From positions 3,325,001-3,389,000 of the forward strand of contig WPIO01000033.1 of NCBI GenBank assembly GCA_009760855.2: DNA of 64,000 nt, written 5' to 3'. Shown here piece by piece: positions 29,154 to 38,960 of this stretch. The notes below the pieces were generated by a model. That model was not told where the DNA came from. It saw only the letters and a program-made list of their open reading frames with translations, and did no database searches. Each line of letters opens with the position of its first letter. Position 1 is the first letter of the stretch. Origin of the DNA: Cristatella mucedo (lineage: Eukaryota > Bryozoa > Phylactolaemata > Cristatellidae). A program made the position numbers and the translations under genes.

Positions 29154-29581
29154 CCGATCTTTTCTCATACAGCCATCCTTACAGCACTTGTAGCTCAACT
29201 ACACCGGAGCTAATGCAGCGATTACACATTTCACACGCCCCAGCACAAGACAGCAGCAAGAAAAGGCCGAAGCGTGCACACGAATGCCTGTATGAGCCAC
29301 GTGCTGACCGACAGATGCCCCTCATCGGAGGCCCGTTCGGGCCAAGTGTAACATTTCCAAAAGCAGTGGCAATATCGCCGAAAGCTGCATACAGTTGGTC
29401 GGACCCTTGTGCACGAGCAAGACAGAGTGGCCGGCAGGCGAACGCTTCCTCTAATTACAGCTCCGGAGGAGGAAGTTCAGGGCGCACAGGCACTCCTAAC
29501 GGCATTGCGGCCATTGCCCAGCCGGCATGTCCCGCTCTGAGCGTGAGAGCGAGCAGTGGTGCGCCGGTGCGGACAGGCCAC
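29154..29581. other. Convergent 3' region between CHMP7 and LYAR
   Basis: 428 bp between two opposing stop codons. An open frame of 158 codons runs from 29150 through this spacer and the LYAR last exon. It has no homology I recognise and is probably fortuitous. Both 3' UTRs are expected here. A plus-strand AATAAA occurs at 29733, inside LYAR, so CHMP7 transcripts may overlap LYAR. Confidence 0.5.
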
Positions 29582-32500
29582 TCAGTCCTGCAAGCGGAGC
29601 TTGACGGTGTCTCTGTGAAGTGCTAGCTCGGGGTTAGACTTGATTGCCTTCTCTATCTTGGCAGATAGCTTCTCTTCGGTGTGGTATTTGGCTGTGGAAG
29701 CATTCGAGAGATAGTCGGCTACCACCTGGAGAAATAAAAAAAAAAAAGTAAATGCTCACTAGGTATTTGTTACTGAAGAAATTTGTTATATTTGTGCATC
29801 ACCGATTAAGGAAAGGATTATCGTCGACAAAGAGGACCCATGTAATATAAAAAATATACTGTGTTTATAAGGCACCCAGAGAACTGAATCTGTATCTAGG
29901 CGCTCTTCAGTCTGCATGGTCTCAGAATGCCACGAGGCACAAATGTGGCCGTGTTAACTGACTAGCAGCGCTGTCTCTTCTGCGGTCATTTGCGACAGTC
30001 AGTCGGGCGACGTCAACAGCAGGCTCAGTTTCTTTGGCCGACACAGCGCCATTGCTTAGTTGCGGCAGCACTGCTAAAGGAACGTGGGTCCTCTCCTTGC
30101 GCAATTGAGGCGTGGGCAGGCGGACCACCTGGCACGGGTTAATAATAATAATAATTCACTTGATAAAGCGCCCTCAGAGAACTTAATCTCTCTCTCTTGG
30201 TGCTTTACATTTGCTGTAAAGTGAAATGCAATTGAATGGTAAGTAAAATAATGCTTGAAAAACAAACGAAATGAATAATATGGTTAGGGGTGACATGCAC
30301 AGGGTCAGCATGCAAATGTGGTTAGTGGCAGCATGCACAGTGTCAGCACGCATAAGCACATCAAGGACGAATCACAGGGACCCACTAAATGCTGTCCTAA
30401 ATAGGTGTGTTTTTAGGTTCCTTTTAAATGTGGTCAGGTCAGGGGATGTTCTGACGCAGGTCGGGAGGGAGTTCCAGGCTTTGGGAGCATATGAACTAAA
30501 TGCACGGTCTCCAAAGGATTTAAGGTTTGTATGAGGTATTTCTAGACTGTTGGATTCCGAAAAGCAGGTGGTACGATGCTTGGCCTGATGGGGTAGTATA
30601 TCTGACAGATAGGCTGGAGCCATAGAATGAAGTTAAATGGGTTTAATTTAAATTAAGTTTAATGGGTTAAATGTGAACGGCTTTGCCCCTAACGCCGATA
30701 GCCCTGAGAGTGCAATGCCAGATACTTGACGAACACCGGCTGACTGCTGCCTGTCCAGGCATGTCCGGCTCTGTTCTGGGGGCAGGGCAGCTGCAGAGCA
30801 CTCGCGCTACACCTGCTGTCCTCGTCGGCCAAGCGAGAATCGAAGCCGTGCCGAGGACGTGCCGGATGCTCGAGCTTATGCGAGCGTGACACGATAAAAA
30901 GCTCGGCGGTCGAGCTGCCTGCAGCTAGCGTGCAGCCAGGCCACTAGCCCAGTCTGGCTAGCGAGAAGCACATGTGAGACCGCTCGGCGCAGCGGACTGA
31001 TCTGCGCAAGATGGCCGTGGCCGTGGAGACTATTGCAAATGACGTGTGACAGAACGTGGAGAGCAACGGTGGGCGGCTGGCAAGCCGCGAGCCATAGTCT
31101 CCACCCACCTTCTTTTTCAGCTTCTTGAGCGAGATTTCGCCGTGCTTTCGCACGACGGCCAGGCAGGTTTCCGGTATGCTGTACTTCTTGCTGCCGTTCT
31201 GGTTCGGAATGTCCTGCAGTGGCTCGTTCAGCGGGCAAACATCGAATCCACCTGCAGAAAGGCGTGCACTACACAGGCTGGCGAAGCAGAATGAGTGTGC
31301 CCCCCCCCCCCCCCGTTGAATCATCGACATGACAGCATCGTGTGGGGTTGGGGTCGGAGGGGGAGGTTGAGGCCACTTACCCAGGGTGCATTCTGCCGCC
31401 TTCTGTTTCTTGCGCTGAGCGCCGTCCTCGCCGTTGCAATTCTCGTCGCCCTGTCCACTCTCTGCCTCTTCGCGGTGCTTTCTCTTTTTCTTGTGCGCCA
31501 GCCGATCGCCAGCGGCGCTAGCGTCGGGAAGCTCGCCGGCTTCTTCGGCTGCGCGGTCCTGCGCATGCTTCTTTTTCTTCCGCTGCCGCTTGCTCTCTGA
31601 CACGTCCTCCTCGTCCACCGCCGCCGGCTGGTCGGTCCCGTCTCGAGCAGGGCGGGCACTGTTGCCGCCGTCCTCATCGGCGTCGTCAGACTCGCTGGCC
31701 CCAGCTGCTGCCGGCGTCTTGTCTTTCTTCTCACGCTTGTGCTGCTGCTGTTTCCTTGCTTCTTTCTTCTCGCGCTTGGATAGCTTGACAGCAGTGACAT
31801 CTGCAATCGCCAGCTCGCATGTAAGCCTGCTTTTCGGTGGGAGCAAGCCATTGCATTTCGTTTCCATTGCAAGCGTGCTGGGCAAAAAAGACCCCATTTT
31901 CCAGCTACGAGAACAACGGTGGGGGAATTCCCCCCCCCCCTCTCGACCGAATGATGCTGCGTGCGCGACTAACCTGCATCCGCAGCCTCTGAGTCTGCAG
32001 CCTGAATGCTGGCAACAGCAACTGCAGGTGGAGTGAGGTCAGCTGCTGACGGCTGAGCTTTGTCGGCTGCTGACGGCTGAGCTTTAGCGGGCGGCTTCAA
32101 ATAAGGCAAACGCTTTACACAGAGACGGGCGCTGCTACTAGAGCAACTAATCTGCGCCCGGGTCGCGGGTTCGAGTCCTGCCAAAGCAGGCTATCCTTTA
32201 TTGGCAATTGCAAGCATCGAAGATATGGAAGTTAGAAATAAGCCAGAAATCAGCCTTTACTTTACTTTGGAGCAGGGCAAATGAAATTGCAAAGATGCGT
32301 GCAGCTCGGCGCCCGAATCTGCAATGCAGGGGCTCGGATCGTACTGGCGGCTCTCAATGGGACCTCCCCTGCCGCCCTTTGCTAGCGCATCGGCACCTTA
32401 TTTTCTTCCAGTACTGCCCACATCTGTGCGATGAGCTTCTCGTTGTGCAGCTTCATGCTGTTTCGAATAAAGTTCTACAAGCAATCACAGGCTGTGCCGT

Positions 32501-34787
32501 CACTGCAACGCTATATCGAGCATCGTGGGCGATGTTTGCAGTCAGATGTGACATGGCGTGTCATACCCCTGCATAGCCTAGACAACAAGCTGCTGGCACA
32601 CAGCTAGGACTTCGTGAAAGAAAAAAGAAAAGAAAAAACACGGTGAAAAAACAACCTAGTAAAAGCTATGCTGTCCCTAGCTGGGACAGAGGACACCTGA
32701 AAATCATTAGCCAGGCAGCAACCATGAAAAAAAACGGTAGACAGCAGGACAATTGATCGGCACTGCTGGGGAGTGGGCATTGCTTGTATGCAATATACTC
32801 TTGGCCTACAGCACTCTGCAGCTCCCCCTCCCCACTAGCCAGACGGCTTAGGCTGGACCTACAACGAGGATGTACAGCCGAAACCAGCCACCCGAAAGGC
32901 AACAACCAGCCGGTGGCACGGTTCCACCGGATGACACTTAACCGACGACTCGCCAAGCTACGCATTGGCTACCGAAGCGTGACCCCTTAGCGGATGCCGC
33001 CCTCACACTCGAGAGAGAGAGCTGCAGAATGCAGAGGACTCGGTATCTTACTTGTGTGAATGGCAGGCTATCTGCACACGAGCACTCACGGCCGTCAGAC
33101 CGGAAATTGCACCAGCTTTCGAATTCAGCAGCACCATTTGAAAAGGTGTCAAGCTTCTTTTTGCTCAGAAACTACTGCCCGAAGAGGCTGCATCAAAGGG
33201 ATTGGGGTTCCGGCTTGTAGAGAGCATGGTTGTAGCTGCCAACCAGTGGTCACAGCACCTACCTTAGATACACCCATCAAGATACCTTGACCAAACGGCC
33301 GGCTAAACATCTTACTAGCTCCCTGGTTCTCTCTGGGCTACTGTAGCTATGCACTTGCAGGGTTGCCAAGGCGACCATGAAGCCTCTACAGTTGTTGCTG
33401 TACGACTTGCTCTCGGGTTGGGATCAGATACAAACCTAAATGTATCGCGTTTGACACACGAGGCTGCTACTGCTGAGTTCTTTCATATTTACTAAACTAC
33501 TGCACCAGTTCCAGCCTCTTGATACTATCAAGTAGTCACCAGAAAAGAAATTAGCTGTTCGTTTTCTTCAAACGGAAGACTGTTAGCAACACGAGCTTTT
33601 TGGCCTGTGCAAGCCCTACTGGGTGGAAGTAGCTTCTACAATTCCTTTGCAACGAGTGTATCTTTTCTCCAGCTGCCGACCAATGGCAAATCCTATCCAG
33701 CCGTGCCATTTGCTGCTACTTCTAAGTTACGCATGTCCTCAACTACCCTCCTCACACAGGTGTGCTTCTCACTTTTCCTCTCTCTCTTAGTAAGATAACG
33801 TACGTGGGCTATAGCTGAACGCCGCTTACTGTTTGACCGTGTTCTAGAAAACTCCAGCTTAACATGCATAACTGACATAATAATAATAATACATTTGCAT
33901 AGCCCCCTCAGAGAACGGAATCTCTCGACAGCACACACGTACACCAATCGATACCTAAAAACATACCACGGATAGATATATAGATGGCGACCAAATGGGC
34001 AGGACCAGCTAGTGCTGCGAAGGCATGCTGCGGAACATTCACAGTCAGAGCACTGTGAGGAAATAGGGTGAAAAGAACCACTGTGCTTACGTGATATTAG
34101 GAGAGATGGCAGTGAATGCATGCTATCAGATCAACCACTACCAGCAAGGTCACTGCCACCACTAAGAATAAACCAAGCTCATCTGTCGCCGACAGAAGAC
34201 GACCTTAGTTTTTTGGCACGCAGTTCACCGTGACAAAGCTGTGCGACCAGATATCACCTAAAGGCGACCAGATATCGCCCAACGGCACAGCGCTGCATGG
34301 CGCACCTCGAACTTGGCCTTCGATCGCGGGATGTTGGTGTAGGCAAGGAGCCTCCGCAGCACCGAGCACAGCTGCGGGCTCGTTGACGCTCGGCCTATGG
34401 CCTCCTGGACCAGGCTGATCCACTGCTCTTGCTTCTTCTCTCCTTTGTTGGCGTTGGCCTTGGGCTTGTAGTCTTTGCCCGAGTACTTCTCTTCCTCGCT
34501 GATGCACTTCACGTGCGTCTGATAGTCCTTACCCCTAGTGGCAGATGCACAGAAACCGAGACGTCGATATCTCGGGTCACAACCAAAACCCGTAGAAGGC
34601 CTGCCTGCCTGCCACCAGCAAGCAAGCATCGGCAAGCGAGCTCAGCGACGAGGTAGCCGGCATACCAAAAGTCCTTCCCGCAGTCGACGCACGAGAGGGA
34701 CTGCGCACGCCTGCACATTGAGATGTGCTTTTCGCACTGATTTTTCTTAAGCGACTCATTGCAGCCATTGCATGTGAAGAACACCAT
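29582..34787 (-). CDS. LYAR: LYAR, cell-growth-regulating nucleolar zinc-finger protein
   Basis: LYAR is a nucleolar protein tied to rRNA transcription/processing and cell growth. Minus-strand exons: 34787-34666, 34534-34306, 32474-32397, 32094-31974, 31800-31381, 31251-31109 and 29725-29582; all phases agree, giving 418 residues. The N-terminus is the LYAR C2HC double zinc finger ('MVFFTCNGCNESLKKNQCEK', 'CVDCGKDFW', 'DYQTHVKCISEEEKY'). Exon 3 has the conserved helix 'NFIRNSMKLHNEKLIAQMW'. Exons 4-5 form a long low-complexity Ala/Ser/Asp and Lys-rich region with several nuclear/nucleolar signals ('KRQRKKKKHAQ', 'AHKKKRKHRE'). The last two exons hold the C-terminal 'VVRKHGEISLKKLKKK' and 'EEKLSAKIEKAIKSNPEL'. 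Exons 5-6 are strikingly GC-rich. The last intron contains a young LINE copy. An acceptor-like 'tttgcag' just before the ATG suggests a 5' UTR intron. Confidence 0.95.
29855..29915 (-). repeat. LINE family-1 tail remnant in LYAR last intron
   Basis: 'cagagaactgaatctgtatc' and 'taggcgctcttcag' match the stem region in reverse. Confidence 0.5.
30139..30645 (-). repeat. Young LINE family-1 3' copy (inverted partner of 37697-38216)
   Basis: Starts at the (AAT)n end, then the stem-loop, 3' UTR and RT C-terminus ('HQAKHRTTCF', 'NLKSFGDRAFSSYAPKAWNS'). Compared by eye it is about 97% identical over ~370 bp to the copy at 37697-38216. It lies in the last LYAR intron. Confidence 0.9.
31300..31314. 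repeat. Poly-C run
   Basis: A mononucleotide C tract of about 15 bases in a short LYAR intron. Similar C runs occur at about 31930 and 40816. Confidence 0.9.
32130..32225 (+). repeat. tRNA-like SINE fragment in LYAR intron
   Basis: 'gggtcgcgggttcgagtcct' contains a perfect B box (GGTTCGAGTCC) next to 'gccaaagcagg'. An upstream 'ctagagcaactaatc' may be a weak A box. This is too degraded for a functional tRNA. Confidence 0.45.
33470..33800 (+). repeat. LINE family-2 RT C-terminal fragment
   Basis: Diverged copy with 'caattcctttgcaacgagtg' and 'acttctaagttacgcatgtc', parallel to the copy at 48330-48770. Frames are broken. Confidence 0.6.
33876..33935 (-). repeat. LINE family-1 tail
   Basis: (AAT)n followed by 'catagccccctcagagaacg' and 'gaatctctcg'. 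Confidence 0.65.
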
Positions 34788-35005
34788 AATCCTGCAAATA
34801 AAACGTTGCTTGCCAAGCTCTAAATGGACCCCTTACCCACCTTGGTGCTCATATGCCAATGCTCGGTACCGTTAGAAAGATTCGCAAAGACTGGGCAAGC
34901 TCGGTCTTAGACTGGAAAGAAATGATGGTATGCTTGCTTGACGTATGCAATGGATTGCTACAACTTACTGAAAGATGCATTCAGCAATCCTACATATGCT
35001 GCAGT

Positions 35006-35007
<2 letters not shown>

Positions 35008-35040
<33 letters not shown>

Positions 35041-35115
35041 CAAACTTGATAAAGCGCCCCCATAGAACTCAAATCTCTTTCTAGGCGCTTTACATTTATT
35101 ATTACTAGTTGGATT
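35008..35115 (-). repeat. LINE family-1 tail with (AAT)n
   Basis: About 25 bp of AAT repeats, 'cttgataaagcgcccccata' and 'ctaggcgctttacattta': the complete 3' stem-loop in reverse, extremely 5'-truncated. Confidence 0.85.
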
Positions 35116-35390
35116 CTGTAAATTGCACAGCCTCATGAACCACCAAAAATACGAATGAGCAGAACAGCACATATCAGTTACCACGGATGACGAGGCAGTA
35201 CCCCAAGGAAAGATTATGTCTCCTGGGTAACCACTAGTCGGGCCACTTCTAACCCAGCACTGCTTCTTATGATGCTCTGCACTAGCAAATAAATTTCCAA
35301 GGTAAGAGCAAAGAGCCAATGAATTGATCATTCCTTGTCAAGTTAAACTCCGTGCAGCTCACATGGAGGAATTGCTTTAAATAAATAAAT

Positions 35391-35563
35391 AAATCCTAGC
35401 TGATTAAACAGCCTCTTTTTGTATAGCGACAGAAGAGCCTTTATGGCTATCACCACCGCTTGCAGTGGCGATAAAAAATCGCCCACCTCAGGAATCGAAC
35501 CCACGACCTCGGGACCGAGGTCGTGAAAGCAACCGCCTTACCTAGTGTGCCATCACGGCTCAC
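35391..35563 (-). repeat. tRNA-derived SINE, head type 1, complete
   Basis: The reverse strand gives GAGCCGTGATGGCACACTAG, then a perfect B box GGTTCGATTCC, body, and the tail ending AATCAGCTAGGATTT before a (TTTA)n run. This is the clearest SINE copy in the window. Confidence 0.9.
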
Positions 35564-36339
35564 CACTCACGCGAACAACTAGAAAAGGGAAATAAGACCA
35601 GTCCTGCGCTTATAAGAAATAATAGGAAATTGATCAAGCCAGCAATTGAGGAGACTCTCCGGCCACGAGGCAAGAAGATACTCTTGCATCACCTGTCATC
35701 GATTCGTCAGTGCAGATTCTACTGGTCAAGCTGGTATGACTGCAAGGTCTAGCCAATTCAAAAAGCTTCTTGCATAGAGGACCCTACTCATAAAATGTAG
35801 TTTGGTGTCCCTATTGATCATGTGAGATAATTACACTTCTCCAAAGCCACCGACTGCTGTCTATATACTAGTGTGAGTAAGGGGTATCGCTTAAGTATGG
35901 TCAAGTAGGTTGACAATCCTATTACCAAAGCATCGCCCGAGTGAAGCAGCAGTGGGTGGCTTCAAATGTGGCCTTTACGCCTATTCACAACCCCTGATGA
36001 GTGCCTCATCAGTGAATCCCCTATTTCAAACGTCATCTAGGCATGGCCCAATTCACCGATTGGATCGAAGCCAGAGACAAGTTGGGCTCCACATCAGCTC
36101 CACTGCCGCCCATTACTACTGACCGATGCTATCAGGTCAGTTATCTATCTAGACCCTCTCACCTCGATTGGCATAAAGCCCAGCCGATGTATGTCTCCCT
36201 GGCGATTCACGTCCAGTCACTGAGATAGGAGTGAGAAAATGGTTAGCAGTGAGTCTTGGTAAATCATTAGACGACTAACACATAAAGATAACATGATATC
36301 GCCAAGAAAGATGTTTTTACATGCACACGAGAGTTTTCT
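35564..36339. other. Intergenic DNA upstream of LYAR
   Basis: An exon-like plus-strand open stretch at about 36041-36136 is flanked by 'ctag' and 'gtcagt', but no homology is recognised. Otherwise nothing. Confidence 0.4.
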
Positions 36340-36760
36340 ATACCCTATGTAATGTAATTTATCTCCATCTATAACGCCACAAAGCCATTTAGGCTATGTG
36401 GGTGTTCTTCCGGTACTCATTCGGTAGCCAACAGACTTCGTCTCACGCAACAAAGAGAAAGTGGGAAGCATAGCAGAGTCAGGAGATCAGTTGAGGTAGT
36501 GAGTAGCATGGAAGCAGCAGCTCAGGACCACTGAAAAGGAGTGAGCCATAGTCGGCAGCAGGAGATGAGTTGTCGTTGCTTATGAATTGTGAAAGAGAGA
36601 TCCATAGTCTAGGACCTGCAGAGCTAAAGCTTCTGTCGCCAACGGTCTTTAAGCGGAGGAATTGAACAGCTAATTTATTGTCCATACAGGACCTGAGGAC
36701 ACGAGGATGCTGAAGCAGATCCAGCAGTTCAGCTAGGTATGGAGGACCCAAGCCGCGGAG
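36340..36760 (-). repeat. LINE family-2 RT C-terminal fragment with 3' UTR
   Basis: Same 3' UTR and coding end as 26455-27020 ('DNKLAVQFLRLKTVGDRSFS', 'GPRLWISL'). Confidence 0.85.
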
Positions 36761-36861
36761 GCCTTCTTTCCAAAACCTTAACCCAATGCAATTATTTTAC
36801 CCTCTAAGATATTGTAGCAGCTCAGAGCCCAAGAGAATTCTGATCTCTTTATATTGCCACT

Positions 36862-36985
36862 GGTCCTTCTACTTAACGACCCAGTTCGTAGGTTCGAGCC
36901 CGGCCGCACGAAATTCGTTATTGCCAGCTTCGAGCGAGGCGAAAGCCGCTACGGCTCTTGTGCCGTTACTTAGATGACAATACTG
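36862..36985 (+). repeat. SINE-like fragment with B box
   Basis: 'gttcgtaggttcgagcccgg' contains GGTTCGAGCCC; the downstream 'gccgctacggctcttgtgcc' resembles the type-1 SINE body. Confidence 0.5.
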
Positions 36986-37101
36986 GATTAGCAGACCTTC
37001 ACTTATTCTATCTCCTTTACTGTTATTATCGGTGCACATAAACTCTCCGAACCGACTTTCAGCAACATAATTATTTGCACAAACTGACCCGAGATACATA
37101 C

Positions 37102-37527
37102 GAACAGCCGTGCACGGCGAGAGCAAGAAATAGATCTCTGCCACGTTCTCCATCCACGTGAGCTTCTCTAGGCCAGTTTCAAAGCAGGCCTTTCTACTTA
37201 ACAGGCCGCATGATGATGAACAACGAGTAATTTTATATAAAAATCGAAGAGCTACTGCACCTTACCTGCGTTTGTATACCGCGTCAGAAACTGTCCACGA
37301 GCGAACAGTGCGAGCGCTCGCTGCAAGTAAAACACACCTAAATCTCCCGACGAGAGAGATCGAGCGCTATGAATCAGGAAGCGAGCAGCGCTAAGAGGGT
37401 CAATGGGCGGCACTTCGAGCTTCCCACTCGCTACGATCAATGCAGCTCCAACGTGGGCCGGTGGGAATAATGGATCAGCTGTGGCGACTGAGGTCGAGGT
37501 TACTCCGGGCGGAAAGGGTGTCGTCAA
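37102..37527 (-). CDS. Unidentified gene, first two candidate exons
   Basis: I do not recognise this protein. Candidate exon 1 runs 37527-37266 (87 codons plus one base) and ends in an excellent donor (CAG|GTAAGG). Candidate exon 2 runs 37167-37102 (phase-matched, donor C|GTATGT). The product starts 'MTTPFPPGVTSTSVA'. It then has an amphipathic helix-rich stretch 'AARFLIHSARSLSSGDLGVF' and 'YLQRALALFARGQFL', reminiscent of TPR-like helical repeats, continuing 'EKLTWMENVAEIYFLL' in exon 2. Codon composition is GC-rich, like LYAR. Further exons between 34800 and 37100 could not be found. It could be a real gene start or chance. Confidence 0.4.
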
Positions 37528-37599
37528 CGCCAGTATTATAATAAATCGAGCCGCGTGCTAATGGAAGAATCGCTTTACACAGTGAACAAAACGAGATAC

Positions 37600-38216
37600 C
37601 TTAATCGCTCTTTGAAATATAGGTTGGAAAACAGGTTTCCATTCGACGACTGGGGATCCTTGGCTACCAGTCAAGCAGCGGATTGACTTCAAGGTTTTGT
37701 CCCTCACTTTTAGGTCCCTTCATTCTATGGCTCCAGCCTATCTGTCAGATATACTACCCCATCAGGCTAAGTATCGTACCACCCGCTTTTCGGAATCCAA
37801 CAGTCTAGAAATACCTCGTACAAACCTTAAATCCTTTGGAGACCGTGCATTTAGCTCGTATGCTCCCACAGCCTGGAACTCCCTCCCGACCTGCGTCAGA
37901 ACATCACCTGACCTGACCACATTTAAAAGGAACCTAAAAACACACCTATTTAGGACAGCATTTAGCGGGTCCCTGTGATTCGTCCTTGATGTGCTTATGC
38001 GTGCTGACACTGTGCATGCTGCCACTAACCACATTTGCATGCTGACCCTGTGCATGTCACCCATAACCATATTATTCATTTCATTTGTTTTTCAAGCATG
38101 ATTTTACTTACCATTCAATTGCATTTCACTTTACAGCGAATGTAAAGCGCCTAGAGAGAGATTAAGTTCTCTGAGGGCGCTTTATCAAGTGAATTATTAT
38201 TATTATTATTATCCTT
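37600..38216 (+). repeat. Young LINE family-1 3' copy
   Basis: Encodes 'VLSLTFRSLHSMAPAYLSDI', 'NLKSFGDRAFSSYAPTAWNS' and 'NLKTHLFRTAFSGSL', then the 3' UTR and stem-loop (AAAGCGCC ... GGGCGCTTT), ending in (ATT)n. The intact C-terminal frame (about 93 codons) suggests recent insertion. Confidence 0.92.
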
Positions 38217-38394
38217 CGTAAGGCTACTTTTGTAGACTGAAGCATATTCAGTACTCTTCTTTTACTACAATTTACATCTCCGTTGTTGCTTAGAGATACA
38301 CCATCACCTCAAAAATTTAAAGAATGAGGAGGCATCAGAAAATTTATTCAGCTCGTTTCAGCTAATAAATTGCCTAAAATGCAAAACAGTTAAT

Positions 38395-38960
38395 GTGTAT
38401 CTCCGTCGGTAGCTCCGCAAAGCAGCAAGAGCTAAGAGGGTGTTGCGCTTGGAGTTTTCTATTGCGAGCCCCTCAAAGCCTAAGCCGCTGTCGCTGCGCT
38501 AACGGTAGTCAGCAGACGTCATCTCACACAACAGAGAGAACGTAAAGCCCACCCCTGAGTCAGGAGGGCACTTGAGGAAGTGAGTATCTTGGAAGTCGCA
38601 GCTCACGAAGGCTGGAAAGGATGTTCAATAATCAGCAGAAGGGTAGGATTTATCGTTGCATAAGAATTTTTTTTTGAAGTATTTTCTACAGTCTGGGCCC
38701 TGTAGAGCAAAGAATTTTGGCGCCAACACTCTTTAAGCGACGGGATGAAACATTGTATTTATTTTCCATGGAGGACCTGATGACACAAGGATTCAGAAAC
38801 TGGTGCCGCAGTTCAACTAGGTGTACAGAAATCAAGCCATGGTGGGCTTTTTGCTCTGTATTCGTTGATTAACCGGGAACCATCCATCCCAGCTCCTCCA
38901 TAAAAGGAGACACGTGACTGGATCTCGAGATTTTTTAATCGCCGTCAAGCAGTATTCATC
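38395..38960 (-). repeat. LINE family-2 fragment, old
   Basis: The 3' UTR matches 'tctccgtcggtagctccgca', and the degraded coding region matches the other family-2 copies. Several stops. Confidence 0.7.

Larger units (their letters stand above)
32475..34305. other. LYAR intron 2 with a LINE family-2 fragment
   Basis: A plus-strand family-2 fragment at about 33470-33800 ('aaactactgcaccagttcca', then the degenerate 'NSFATSVSFLQ' coding region) and a reverse family-1 tail at 33876-33935. The remainder is unassigned. Confidence 0.6.

Noticed and set aside
29150-29626. 158-codon frame starting in the CHMP7 stop (ATGA overlap)
   Set aside because: It is antisense to the LYAR last exon and the 3' UTR, with no homology. 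Overlapping stop-start has no meaning in an animal nuclear gene.
30271-30534. Open frame 'MNNMVRGDMHRVSMQMW...'
   Set aside because: Antisense of the LINE family-1 3' UTR. The same frame recurs at 37762-38079.
32130-32225. Functional tRNA gene
   Set aside because: A B box is present, but no cloverleaf with paired acceptor and anticodon stems can be formed by eye; better explained as a SINE fragment.
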